Source: Periconia sp. R9002 | Taxonomy: Eukaryota > Ascomycota > Dothideomycetes > Pleosporales > Periconiaceae | Length of the DNA: 30,563 nt | Assembly (NCBI GenBank): GCA_023627715.1 | Contig: JAMAHW010000170.1 | Coordinates: 1 to 30,563, forward strand | Direction of reading: 5' to 3' | Shown here: positions 20,972 to 30,563 of the stretch, in pieces | Layout: every line of letters starts with the position of its first letter | Numbering within the stretch: the stretch's first letter is position 1 | Translations under genes and position numbers: made by a program | Notes under the pieces: generated by a model | Seen by the model: only the letters and a program-made list of their open reading frames with translations | Database searches by the model: none | Told to the model about the DNA's origin: nothing

Positions 20972-22960
20972 ACTCCTAGTGGTACAGTGACTCGCGCCCA
21001 GCCTGTTAGCAGAGCCGATGGAACTGACGATAGCATAACGGGTTTGCGAGGATATGTGCGAGTAATGGATGCGTGCGACAACTTGACAGCATGTGTGGCG
21101 ATGGCTTTGCGAGATATGACTGGATTGTTTGGAATGGTTCCAACGCGTTGGACGGTGCTGGTGAGGCGGTTCGGTTTTTATACGTATTTGATAACAGCAG
21201 CAAAGTATTCAGCTTGATTGAGACAACGCAAGTAACGGTAAACGCTCTGCCCTACCTCAGTTTACTTCTGCTTCCATCCGGCGGATGAGCTACCTATGGA
21301 CTGTAATGGCAAGGCAATCTAGTGTGCATGCATGTTCGATAGCGGTGGAGACGTGGGTCTGCTTGATGTAGGTGATGCATACGAAGATGAAGGTTAACCT
21401 GTCCCATTTCGGTCAGGATTTCGGATTATGATTACTCCACATAAACTTCCCTCACGTGAGGCGATGACTCTTGGCATTCCGCTAATCGCGCCGGCTGTAA
21501 GCCGGCTTGAACGATAATCTCCAACCCAACAAAAATCAGCCAAGTGGCAACAGTTGAGTGGGGTCGCTCCGGGCACTGTCTGCACCCCTAGGGCCGTTAT
21601 TGGGCTGGCTGGCGCCCAGTCAGCTCACTTACCAACTGTGGTGTGTTGTATTTATATGCCTCGAATCGCATCGCATCGCATCGCGTCGAGTTGAATCGCA
21701 TCGCGTCGAGTTGAATCGCATCGCCTGCAACCACATTGCTGTCTCTTAGTAATCACGGCTGACTTCCCCACGCTATTTTTTATATACCAATGGCTAAAGC
21801 GAGTAGTAGACCCCTTACGCCCCACGCCTCACTAGGAATAATTGCAATGCGGAGAATGCAGCTTCTGCTTCCGCAGCCGCGCTCGACAATCAACTAAAGA
21901 AGCGCAGATTGAGGAAGCGGGAAGATGGACTGGCGACCGCTGCTACTACACTGGTTAGGAGCATTACCTCATCCCACAATACTACAAACTAATCATCATC
22001 TGCTGCTAAGTTAGATCTAACCTTGGGCGAACTATCTTCTAATACTTGCTGTCTCAGAGGACCGATGAGGTTTATTTAAACGCGCCAAGAAGCCAGGAAA
22101 GGCCACGTCCCCAGTCTGTTGACATTCACCTAACTCGATCGAGAGTTAATGCCATGAACACATCTAGGATTATGCTTTTGCAGCTTGACTCCTTCGGGCC
22201 CTGAAGCATGCATATCGACAATGGGATATCTGCACATGGAGAATGCCGCTGTTGCTTCTGCAGACACGCTTCACCGTGCTAGGATGTGTTGATCGAGGGA
22301 GCAGTACGGCATGGCGTATGAGACAAAGGACGAGAAGAGGCGTATAAAGTCAAAGATCAAACCGAGTTTTTCGTCTTCCATCTCAAAGCCACTCCTCGAT
22401 AAACCCATCTTGCAAAGATCAGCCGCTCGTCACGCATCTTTTGACTACGTCAAGCTCACCGTCTATCATCTCTATTACCATTGTTGGCATCTTCCTCCAG
22501 CAGCATAGCTCTCACCAGCAAGAGTGCGTTTAAGGCAACCGCTGTTTGCTCTACCAAAGCAGTTCCGACCAATTGCCCTTGTGCGCCGCAAAGAAGCGAC
22601 GTAGGTGAGAAAACTCAAGAAAGCTTGCTATTTTTGAGATTCAATGCCTAACACTTTGTTAATAGTAGTCTGTTCGTTTGACATCCCTCCTCATCCTTCT
22701 GCCTTCAGCGTCACTCGTCATACGTAAGCAGTCCGAAGCTGTACGCGCTCTCATACGCCTTGGAAGAAGCCACCAAGGTTAGGACAAGTCAGACGTCTTC
22801 ATATATCGAGTGCTGATATATATGTTACAGTCTGTCGAGGTCGCTATACGAAGGTAGCCCAAACCTTCACCCTATACAGCGACAGAAGCCACCAGTGAGG
22901 GAAAGCATTGCTTTTTGTTAGACGGCATGTTGACGTCTGCATAGAATCCTACTGCGATAA
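20972..22960. other. Long intergenic stretch with minor repeats
   Basis: No gene is recognised over ~2 kb. A perfect hairpin GCCGGCT-GTA-AGCCGGC lies at 21490-21506 and a short tandem repeat at 21662-21725. From about 21847 a frame reads an Ala-rich then basic stretch (LDNQLKKRRLRKREDG) ending at TAA ~21990, possibly a coding relic. A basic 65-codon plus-strand frame sits at 22311-22508. Two plus-strand frames at 20987-21288 follow the kinase tail but show no motif. Confidence 0.35.
21662..21725 (+). repeat. Short tandem repeat of ATCGC and a 20-bp unit
   Basis: A pentamer run (ATCGC repeated) leads into a 20-bp unit GAATCGCATCGCGTCGAGTT at 21693-21712, preceded by an expanded version at 21663-21692 and followed by a partial copy at 21713-21725. 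It looks like ordinary slippage-derived satellite sequence. Confidence 0.85.
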
Positions 22961-22969
22961 TTTTACATT

Positions 22970-23167
22970 ATGTCTTCAAGCCAAGCGGGCTCAACAGATC
23001 AATCTTCGGGGCAACACGGATCAAATTCCACTGTGAATGGAACAGGCGGTCAAGCAAATACAGGGACCACTTCAGTATCTATGAGCCAACTCTGGACAAC
23101 TTCAACTAACGCCCCAGACCTTGTTGGGTCTAATTTGGGAGAAAGACAATCGAATAGCTCTAAATGA
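22970..23167 (+). CDS. Small Ser/Thr/Gly/Gln/Asn-rich hypothetical protein
   Basis: A 65-codon frame starts at ATG 22970 (MSSSQAGSTDQSSGQHGSNS) and ends at TGA 23165-23167. Ser, Thr, Gly, Gln and Asn make up most of it, and it has no membrane segment or signal peptide, so the product would be disordered. I do not recognise it. It may be a small gene, an exon of a larger one, or a chance low-complexity frame. It lies ~160 bp upstream of the next frame on the same strand. Confidence 0.3.
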   Translation: MSSSQAGSTDQSSGQHGSNSTVNGTGGQANTGTTSVSMSQLWTTSTNAPDLVGSNLGERQSNSSK

Positions 23168-23326
23168 GCAGTTAGGTGTTAGTCGTCGTTGCTCCTTATT
23201 AGCCAATGATTATGAAAGTTTCGCCGTATTTGGCCTAGTCTCCGTTTGTGACGTTGCCCCGCATGTTTAACCTTGACCTCGAATTCTATTCTCTCACAAC
23301 ATTTACAGCTCCCTTCCACTTCCACG

Positions 23327-23910
23327 ATGCCACCCCTCTATCGCACGATTCGCACGACCTCGAATGCATATGAGATCGCCCATAAACTTGCGTCGCTATT
23401 ACCCGAACTCAGTATTACGCAATACAAAGACCTCGAGATATACCAATATGATCAGTCAAAGCCATGCAAAGAGTTAATTTTAAGTATAGCTAAAGAGATT
23501 GCTGAGGTGCGTTGTCGAACGAAGAATTTTATGGCCACATGCTGACTTTCAAGGCGAACCATGTCAAATCTTCTGTAGAGATATTCGGAGGGTTAACAAT
23601 GAAGAAGAGAGAACCGGACGAAGAGGGTGTTGGTGTATTACTGCAGTACCACAACGCCGACTGGGTGTATGTTCCAGAAGGGTATATCGCCGTTTTCCAG
23701 CACCTTCAGCTTGATGATTCCAAAGCTATAGAAATTTGGGTATCCAGAGATGGTAAATTCGACCATGTAAAAGATTTGCTTTGTGGCTCACAGGTACTAC
23801 TCTTCGAGCGTGTTCATTTCCGGACCGAACCACCTGGGGTCCCATATCTTGCTATACCAGCGCGTGTTTCTGCCTCAAAGAGAGAAGGGGAGGAAGAAGG
23901 AGAAAAGTAG
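23327..23910 (+). pseudogene. Hypothetical protein gene with a single frameshift
   Basis: The first part runs from ATG 23327 (MPPLYRTIRTTSNAYEIAHK) to ILSIAKEIAE. The second part, in another frame, begins LSNEEFYGHMLTF and continues to TAG at 23908-23910. The two join with no gap if one base is restored near 23503-23512, giving ~194 residues of even, soluble composition. No intron fits, because the frames abut. The C-terminal half contains LLQYHNADWVYVPEGYIAVF and ends in an acidic/basic tail. I do not recognise the family. Either the gene has a recent 1-bp deletion or the assembly has an error here; the otherwise intact coding on both sides suggests the change is young. Confidence 0.55.
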
Positions 23911-23918
23911 AGATTTGG

Positions 23919-24176
23919 CTATACAAATAGATTGAATTCTCTACTCTCTTTATCCCAGAGATCACGCATGCATGTAGATGGCAAATCCATATCTCCCGTA
24001 CCCCCTACTTCACTATGCTTGCTTTCCGATATAAGGCTGTTGATTCTTTCGATGTTCAACGGACTTAGCGTACCAACACCGTCTGTTCCTATCAAAATTT
24101 CCTCATTACTGCGAGCTTCGGTGAGACCGACGGCGCTCGGATCGATGGTAGTTAGCCTTAGCTGTTGTTTCGCCAT
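23919..24176 (-). CDS. Small hypothetical protein, minus strand
   Basis: The 85-codon frame starts at ATG 24176 (MAKQQLRLTTIDPSAVGLTE) and ends at 23919. It has an even, soluble, acidic composition (GTDGVGTLSPLNIERINSLI) unlike the hydrophobic frame on the opposite strand. No family is recognised. It converges on the 23327-23910 frame, with the two stops only ~8 bp apart. An upstream exon is possible, as a CCAGACAG acceptor-like string lies just before the ATG. Confidence 0.4.
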   Translation of the reverse strand: MAKQQLRLTTIDPSAVGLTEARSNEEILIGTDGVGTLSPLNIERINSLISESKHSEVGGTGDMDLPSTCMRDLWDKESREFNLFV

Positions 24177-26700
24177 CAGCTTTGGCTGTCTGGATTAAGA
24201 TACCGTGGCGGGAAGCCCCTACATGACCACTAGTACTACCTCTGTGTCCAATAGTACCGGTTTTCTGCGAGGTTGATATGATAGGGTGAACGCTCAGGAC
24301 GGTCGCACACAGCCCGCTTCTAGCGACTTGGAGGCCCTAGCGTTTCCGGTCCCCGATTCCCCTTATTGTGTATTCTATCTAGCACTATTACACATTGCAG
24401 AACACGCTCTTCCCGCTCCCCACGCGCCAAAGTGCTTCGTATTCGCTTGGAGACCAGCTCGTCAAGATTATCCCTGCCCAACACGCTTCTTCTTGCCACC
24501 ACGGCTGCAAGCAAATCTTCGGTTGCACGGAACGCCGTCCACTCGCATGCTCTGTTTCTTGAAATCGGCTTTTCAATATGTCTAGAGGTGCCCACCATCT
24601 ACTCCGCAACCCGTGTTATACCCTGGCCTGGCCAACGTCTAGCTCCACCCAACCGTACGAAAGACACGAAATCGAGACTCATCGGCAGTGTCCCTATTGC
24701 CAAATCCGGGAGCACTTCGCCAGCGCGGTCTCACCAAGCTTTCGATAACCCGTCCTGTTCAAACAGCTAAAGGCGATCAATCTGAGAACCTTTAGATAGC
24801 ACCAACACTAACTTTTCGACTGACATCGATAATATCATGAAGACCATTCAGGACAGGCAATCAAACACCATGTTGCTGTTTAATAAACTCATGCAAATGC
24901 TACTGTGCTACATCCTGTTTGCAGGGCATCTCGGTAAATGCTTTGGTCATTACAAACCCTGTTCACGATTAAGTGCTCTCAGCATTCACACTTCCACCTT
25001 AGTTTTTCTGGTACTCATTCGTTCAAGTTATATCTCCACTCCTTCGTCTGAGCTGCCTTCTGGACAGATTCAGGCTGATATGATGCCCACCCTCGGAAGA
25101 TATTAGCATTTAGCATGTCAGCGGCGGAGCAGCGCTGTTGCTTGTTGAAGTTGTCACCGGGCTCAATACCCACGCTCTTTTGGGGCCAGATAAGGGTGCA
25201 TGGAATGGGGCGCCAAAAAAATAAAATAAACTGGGCGGCCTCAAGTTGGAGAACCAAGCCGTACCTCCTCCACAAAGATTACGTACTGCACGTACCCTGA
25301 AGAAGCTGCAGCCTCACTAGTTTTCACCTGATCCCGACGGGACGCTTCCACGGCATGGGGTGTTCCCTTCGTACCCTTTTTTCAAATCGATAGCTACTTA
25401 TCCTTCGTCACAGAAAAGGAGACTACAGCAGAAACGCACCTCTTCAACAACCTGCTTTTGGTCAGATGATGAGAATGCTAGCTTAGCATCTCTTTCGAAA
25501 TTTGTGACAGCTAATTCAGCTCTGTTACCCATGACCACCATAAAACATTGTATGTCCTCAGTTACGCCTCGTATTGTGTGCCAAAACTACAACAGTTCGT
25601 AGATAGCCTTCCGTACCTGTGAAGTGATCAGTTGCGTTCAGCGGCTGGTGACAAAGATGACGCCCAGTGGTATCACTCTCCGAACACGAAAGGGATACAA
25701 ATACGTCAAGACTCCGGGGGGCCGCGTCCGTGGAACCATGCATGTCTTAAAGGTGGATCGCAAGGTATTGTAGGGAGCCAGCCGTGTCAGCCGTACCATT
25801 GTGACCTCGAGACCTCACAGTCCCATGGGTGTCCAAGCTCATCCAGACTTCACAAATTCAGGGAAGGACGCTGCATCCATACCCTGCAAGTAGACAAAGG
25901 CGTAGCCACCGTGCATGTCCGTCCACAGCCAATTATTTGGCGACTGATCCCGGAAGGGTACATTGCTAGTGCAGCCTGATTGGTACGCGATGTGTCTGAC
26001 GCTTCAGATCATTGTCTTTGCACATGCGAAGGACTGACAAATCCAAAAGTAGGGCGAGAAGTACGGAGTACTGTGCATGAGGACGCTGAAACTGGAGGAT
26101 GGGGGCAGTTTGACTAGCTATTAGTAGGAAGATTAGGGCTTGTGGCCGTCGTATCGAACCCGCGACGATGGCTATGGCCAGAAACGCATTTCCACAGGCC
26201 TTGACCAGTGCCCGCTGTTGTCAATGCGGCAACGTGCACACCAAGCCCTCTGGATTTCCCACGCCTCCTTCCATCCACACCGTCCACTCGACCAGCCTCT
26301 CCCCTTTTCCGTCTCTGCAGTGCCCCTTCCGCCTCGATAGCATCTTCTGTTTCGCCCCCGCTGCCACAACAGCCGTCTCCTCCTCATCTTTCTCACTATA
26401 CTGGCTTTGCTGCATTCTCTTGTTGAAGCCTAGGGAGGTAAGTTCTTGCGCTCATTTCCATTTTTAAGCGTGCCTTTCATCGTTGTAGACTCACGGAAGG
26501 TGTCAACAACCGCCATCGTGCCACGGTTTCTACTCTCTAAAGTTCCCACAGGCCCACGTTTGACAAGCCCCGACCGCGTCCGAACCGGCGTCTATACCTG
26601 GCACCCTCGCTGCCAACAACTCTGATCGAGGAGATGAGCGTCTAGAAAGTGCTTCCTGCCTCATTGTCCTTCACCAACAGCGGTTACCCGCAGCTGTCTT
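24177..26700. other. Long stretch without a recognised gene
   Basis: Open frames of 60-134 codons overlap on both strands at 24286-24770, 25360-25602, 25632-25979 and 26140-26467. None shows a motif I can name. The plus frame 25632-25979 (115 codons) and minus frame 24598-24320 (with the helical-looking FRATEDLLAAVVARRSVLG) have the most protein-like composition. The 26.2-26.4 kb frames are Pro/Ser-rich because of pyrimidine-rich DNA. Confidence 0.3.
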
Positions 26701-26727
26701 GCTCTGCATCCTTTGTTGTCACCGTAG

Positions 26728-27170
26728 ATGGACGGTGGAGGGACCGAAGGCTATACCTCCCCGTTCGTTCTTCTACGTCTTGAGAAGGCAATCGTAGACG
26801 ACCATGTCAGGATAGAAGGAAACCAGTCCAAGCGAGCACTCTCCCCCATTTGATGCACGAAAACTCCGACTCTGTGACAACACCAACTATATCTATGGAG
26901 GTAGCACTGGTGGATTTGTTTGTTGCCACCATGCTTTATAGGCTTCATATGAACGCGTTAAAGTGCTTGGAGGTGTACCGGCGTTTCGGCTGCGACATCT
27001 TCAGCGACGGCGGCTCGTGGGCGACGTATCCTTCCATACAAAGTACTCGGGCAAGCATCTAAAAGGCGCAACCATCCAGATTGTGAAACATTACTACACT
27101 CAGTACGCCACCTGCAACGGTGGCGACCACTGCGCTACAAGTATAACGGATCCTACACTACCTTCGTAGC
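26728..27170 (+). pseudogene. Patatin-like phospholipase remnant
   Basis: Three pieces in successive frames follow the order of the patatin domain. At 26728 comes MDGGGTEGYTSPFVLLRLEK (the oxyanion-hole DGGG-x-RG block). At ~26870-26930 comes NTNYIYGGSTGGFV, the GxSxG nucleophile elbow (usually DYIFGTSTGGLIA). At ~26930-27000 comes MLYRLHMNALKCLEVYRRFG (usually MLGRL-M-v-eCl-aY). A further piece, KYSGKHLKGATIQIVKHYYT, matches the conserved K-f-d---L--aIk-iv stretch. The frames are joined only through frameshifts and stops, and the catalytic Asp (DGA/DGG) region cannot be placed. Patatin domains hydrolyse acyl lipids, and in fungi are often the N-terminal effector of NLR proteins involved in incompatibility. 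No NLR domain follows here. Confidence 0.6.
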
Positions 27171-28853
27171 ATTGATGGGAGACGTACGTTGGATATCCAA
27201 TTGAACCGTTTCGACTACTTCTTCCCGCTGACAGCCTTCTTATAGGATCTACTTGACCGCATTGCACGAAGATGGCTATCCTCGTAAGCCGTTCCAGCTC
27301 CGCACGCACGGCAGTCACCCTCGTCACAAGGAACCTCAGCTGCTCTACTCCAATTCCCGCCGCTTCCCATTGTTCTAAGCGGCAAAAGTATCCTGCTAAA
27401 CACGTCCGCATTCGTGCGAACAACCCTGCACAAGCAGCATGGCCGCTTATCAGGCGCGTCATTCGGGGGAATCTGGGCTCGTTCTAAGTACCGGAGCGGG
27501 ACAGAGGTAACTAGTGATGAAGCCTTGGTCTCGTTTGATGGCGGTGATAGAGCAGCTTCATTTTCACTTGGTGTGGGTGAGGCATCGTTGGCAAGTGACG
27601 ATGTAGGTGGAGGAACCCAACCCGAAGGTGACGGAACAGTCAGATGGACAGTTGGAGATGGTGCTGGTGATAATGGTGGAGCAGCTCCATGAGCATCTGC
27701 ACAGGGAGATGGTAGCGGGATGGTCAGAACGAATATATTTGAAAATCAGAATAGTGAGGTGTCTCAGGCTACAGAGAGCTGTAAGATACTTGAAGATATG
27801 GCCCAGAAACTCTCGGCGATCCACACGTACGAGTCTTTGTGGCGGCCACATCGACCGTGTCTGTGGCCCAAAAGCGGCTTCTTCCTCATTTGTACATTGT
27901 TGCAGCACCCTTGCACTACAGCGTGTGCATTAGCATAGAAACGGTGCCATCTTGTGACAGCATAATAGGACTACTGCGCATAACATCTATCTACTATGTG
28001 TTTTTTTAACCAGATAGGACAACATGTAACCCTCAGAACGCGACGAAATCTTGCTCATCTGTTATCGGAGCTACTTGGGAGTTATATTTGTTAGGATTCC
28101 CTTGGGAGGCTCAGGTGGTAAGGCAATAGACAGGAGGGAGTGCCTGCCTTTCGACGGAGGGGTTGCATTACAAAATGGGTATCCAGTCACTTGATTCATA
28201 GTACTTGATTTTGAAAGGGCTTCGTAAACAGTCAACGCTACCAGCCGGCTGCCAGACAGATAGCTCAACTTGGCTAGCGCGAGGACCATGGTCCTTGCTC
28301 TAACCTATCTTAGCAAAGCGAATCATACCTTGACCATCGCCTCCGCTTCTTCTAAAGTCACAGTGTATGCGTATCGAGTGAGCCAGGGATCATTGACTTC
28401 GATGGCATGGGCCTGCTGGATCGAGCCAGTGCCTTCGTACGTTGGAACACTTCTTTAATGAGCCATCCGGGGAAGGATGTTTTGCTGACTTCTAAATAAA
28501 ACGTCAAAATGATCTTGGCTAGTGGGAGGGAAAAAAGTTGCCGTGGTGTCGATGATTGACCATGTATATAGCGAGGATTGTTTGTGATAGTTTGAAAGAA
28601 CCCGGCATGGCCAGTACCGGTAAGTATCGTTTTATATCGGCCCCCTTCTCTGGACTTAAATCTCATAGGCCGACCCCAGAACTTTTGATCGCGTCCCAGC
28701 TTCTACCGTTCGCAGCTTTCAAATGTTTCGCGCAACCCACACTTGGATATCTGCCATATAACCGATTGATCTTCGTCGTACCCGTCCTCCACACACATGC
28801 AACATCACGTTCTAGACATTGGCACAGCAGAGCACTAACAGCAAGCACGCTCA
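27171..28853. other. Unrecognised stretch between patatin and transposase remnants
   Basis: Frames such as plus 27414-27692 (Gly/Asp-rich), plus 27607-27933, minus 28071-28289 and minus 28358-28666 show no family motif. Bases 27180-27500 may be the rest of the decayed patatin gene. I could not place any patatin motif there with confidence. Confidence 0.3.
28269..28308. repeat. Near-perfect 40-bp palindrome
   Basis: Centred on CCATGG (28286-28291), the inner 14 bp AGGACCATGGTCCT is a perfect palindrome. The arms extend to about 20 bp each with four mismatches, mostly transitions. As a result both strands carry an ATG followed by similar codons (MVLAL). There is no spacer, so it could extrude as a cruciform. 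Confidence 0.7.
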
Positions 28854-29170
28854 GATGAGAGGACCAAACAGCAAAATCAGGGGACACAAAAACTCAAAAA
28901 AACTGAGATGGCCAAGCTAAGGCGCGCTAATAAGCTATATAATGAGAAGATAGCTCAGGAGAGGCGTGAGCAGCAGGAGAAGAAGGCAAAGCGACAAGGC
29001 CAAGGAAGTAGCCGAACGTAAGGCTCAGAGAGAGTGTGTGATAAACAAGTTCGCGACCTTGTAAAGATACATAATTGCCCCAGAGAGGCAAGGCGAAGCC
29101 TCCTAGTCCACAGCACCTTGAAGGTGCGTGTTGGGGTGATTCGGCGCATTGCGCGCACGGACACGGTGTA
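28854..29170 (+). mobile_element. C-terminal tail of a pogo-type (Tc1/mariner) transposase, decayed
   Basis: From 28854 one frame reads a Lys/Glu/Gln-rich helical tail (EMAKLRRANKLYNEKIAQER). After a frameshift at about 28995-29005 another frame continues KAKEVAERKAQRE. A third frame then reads DKQVRDLVKIHNCPREARRS, corresponding to the xxRDAxKAIQLPQRGKRK segment of fungal pogo/DDE-1 transposases. This highly charged tail follows the DDE domain in those transposases. The catalytic part and terminal inverted repeats are not present in this window. It is a short, broken fragment. Confidence 0.6.
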
Positions 29171-29593
29171 GGCACTGGGGACTAGCACTGTACGATTCGT
29201 GCCTCGTTCTACGAATCAACCCATTGGTACGTCAGCGTTGTTTGTTCCGAGAAATACGGGCACATCGTAAATAAGCGCAGTAACTTGTTGGGTATACACC
29301 TTCGACCGTGATTATGTTAAAAAAGCAATATGGTGGCTGATGACGCCCTTACTATCTTGTACTGTGGCTCTCTCGACTATCATAGCTTTGCTCATTGGGA
29401 CCCACTTCAAGTAGTTCACCCTGACCTATGAGCCGGGCGTAATCGTTAAGCTGCCAGCCACACTAACCAACCGAATGTTTCTTACTTCAGCCGGTTGGGC
29501 GATCAACCACCATTCCCGTCCAGCACTCTACTCGTTTTACACACCCTCAACGTCCGCATCGGATCGTGGAACGACAAGGGCAATTGAACTGCG
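29171..29593. other. Intergenic, no gene seen
   Basis: Nothing recognisable lies between the transposase tail and the next open frame. Bases 29490-29590 are pyrimidine-rich and could be the promoter of that frame. Confidence 0.35.
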
Positions 29594-30070
29594 ATGGTGG
29601 ACAAAATGCACGACCGAAAATTCTTCAATGCTGTAGCACCGGTCTTTTCCACTGATCAAAATAACGTCCAAAAGTTTCAGTTCTTGGACAACTCGGACCC
29701 AAGGAGTAAGCGTAGACGTATTTGTGTGCAGAATGTACATGTATTGCGCACTGACTTCGTACGCGGCTACTTAGAAAGCTTAGTCGTGAGAAGAAATGCG
29801 AGAAGTTGGGTACGTCGAAGCAAGCAGCAGGAACCGCTCCTAGAAAAGTCTAGGCGGGCGAAAGGGGAGAAGAAGAGTATTGATAGGAAGGCGAGACTTG
29901 ACACCCCGGAGGAAGAGAATGGTCTGCTTGGATCGATTGCGACGATGAACCGCCTAATCAACACAACAACGGGGTCGTTAGATTCTTCCAACGCCTTGCC
30001 CAACATTGGGTCTAATATCAACCACATCATCGAGTATTGTAAGTTGATGACAGGATCACAAGTTCATTAA
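29594..30070 (+). pseudogene. Possible decayed Zn2Cys6-type transcription factor N-terminus
   Basis: A 158-codon frame starts at ATG 29594. It contains QKFQFLDNSDPRSKRRRICV, which resembles the basic lead-in to fungal Zn2Cys6 clusters (typically RRR-x-ACD-x-CR). The six cysteines are not present in this frame. Shifting one base gives CAEC at ~29728-29739, which could be the first Cys pair, but the rest is lost. Downstream come a basic linker, an acidic segment (LDTPEEENGLLGSIATMNR) and TTGSLD, loosely like the region after the coiled coil in such factors. The frame is open and could instead be an unrelated hypothetical protein. The call is weak. Confidence 0.3.
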
Positions 30071-30149
30071 TCCAACGAACAAGTCCTTCAATAGCCTATG
30101 GGCCAGTCGAAGAACGAAAAAATATCTGAGGAGCAAGAGGAGCACAGCT

Positions 30150-30554
30150 ATGCGGTTCATTCACGAGCATTCGTATTCACCCAATCAACGAACATGCACT
30201 GATTCAGCAGATTTTACCTCTTGCCCCGAAGAGATTTCTTGTTTAGAAGGTGAGTTGTTTTTCGAATCAACGTTCTTTTTGCTGATGGAGATAGCCAAGT
30301 CCGTGTGGAGATTCTGCCAGCCAAAGGACTGGGTGTCCAGCGATATGGCCGAGGACTCCTTGCCTTTCGCAACATGGCGTTATGCGACGACACTGATACG
30401 AGACGGAATCGCTGGAAATTTTCTGTCAAAGGAGGTAGCGCACTGCTATGAGCTTTCTCTGCAGACTATGCAGAAGGTTGTCGGTAGTGTTGATCTCAAG
30501 TATACAGACACCTTCATTCGCTCTCTCGCCTGCTTCACTGCCTGTGCGGTATGA
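30150..30554 (+). CDS. Unrecognised open frame near right edge
   Basis: A 134-codon frame starts at ATG 30150 and ends at 30554. It contains a mixed helical segment (FFLLMEIAKSVWRFCQPKDW) and evenly composed sequence (LSKEVAHCYELSLQTMQKVV) that looks coding. It could be the continuation of the 29594-30070 gene in another frame, reached through an intron or frameshift, or a separate gene extending past the window. The context fits the middle region of a fungal transcription factor, but no motif proves it. Confidence 0.3.
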   Translation: MRFIHEHSYSPNQRTCTDSADFTSCPEEISCLEGELFFESTFFLLMEIAKSVWRFCQPKDWVSSDMAEDSLPFATWRYATTLIRDGIAGNFLSKEVAHCYELSLQTMQKVVGSVDLKYTDTFIRSLACFTACAV

Positions 30555-30563
30555 AACAGCTCG

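Noticed and set aside
21662..21725. CRISPR-like repeat
   Set aside because: The copies are directly adjacent with no spacers and the genome is fungal, so it is a simple tandem repeat.
23500..23550. Programmed -1 ribosomal frameshift in the hypothetical gene
   Set aside because: There is no X-XXY-YYZ slippery heptamer in the zero frame within the overlap; a simple 1-bp deletion is more likely.
23932..24198. Plus-strand hydrophobic frame of 88 codons
   Set aside because: The opposite-strand frame 24176-23919 has a more protein-like, soluble composition; the plus frame looks like its complement.
26140..26175. tRNA-like B box (minus strand GGGTTCGATACG)
   Set aside because: The flanking bases do not form a T-stem, and no A box, anticodon stem or acceptor stem is found nearby.
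26168..26467. Pro/Ser-rich frames as a secreted or cell-wall protein
   Set aside because: All frames here are Pro/Ser-rich because of pyrimidine-rich DNA, and no signal peptide is evident.

Overview
This window looks like accessory sequence from a filamentous ascomycete (Pezizomycotina, possibly Dothideomycetes). The genes carry short GT..AG introns of 44-84 nt with CTAAC/CTGAC-type branch sites. The recognisable families are typically fungal: a FunK1 kinase, a HET domain, a Tad-like LINE and a pogo-type transposase tail. There are no operons, ribosome-binding sites or tRNAs. Base composition is near 50% GC with no long AT-rich block, so decay here is mainly by frameshifts, nonsense codons and truncation rather than heavy RIP.

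Layout. 1-2.4 kb is gene-poor and holds a decayed minus-strand reading frame with an in-frame TAG. 2.87-6.3 kb is a dead Tad-like non-LTR retrotransposon with ORF1 zinc-knuckle, AP-endonuclease and reverse-transcriptase remnants. 6.59-12.71 kb (minus) is the main gene: a five-exon, ~1,959-residue ZNFX1/NFX1-type helicase with an N-terminal CCCH finger, UPF1-like SF1 helicase motifs, an NFX1-type Cys/His array and a C-terminal RZ finger. One in-frame TGA interrupts it near codon 78. A large inverted repeat lies in its promoter region. 13.4-16.4 kb is a gene graveyard: an NLR-like N-terminal amyloid-type motif, a HET-domain stub, a duplicated kinase 5' fragment and a probable HNH-nuclease remnant. 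17.02-19.45 kb holds an intact FunK1 kinase gene with one intron. 19.71-20.97 kb holds a Ser/Thr kinase with an intact catalytic core but disrupted ends. 21-30.5 kb holds a short tandem repeat, several small hypothetical frames, a frameshifted unknown gene, a patatin-like phospholipase remnant, the C-terminal tail of a pogo-type transposase, and a possible decayed Zn2Cys6 transcription factor running towards the window end.

Only two large genes look functional (FunK1, and the helicase subject to the TGA question). The remains around them (HET, patatin, an NLR-type motif, HNH, kinases) are of kinds that recur in fungal self/non-self recognition and accessory loci. ZNFX1-like helicases are linked to small-RNA silencing in other eukaryotes (Hrr1 in fission yeast, SAD-3 in Neurospora, ZNFX-1 in worms). 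A joint defence role for this locus is inference, not something the sequence proves.
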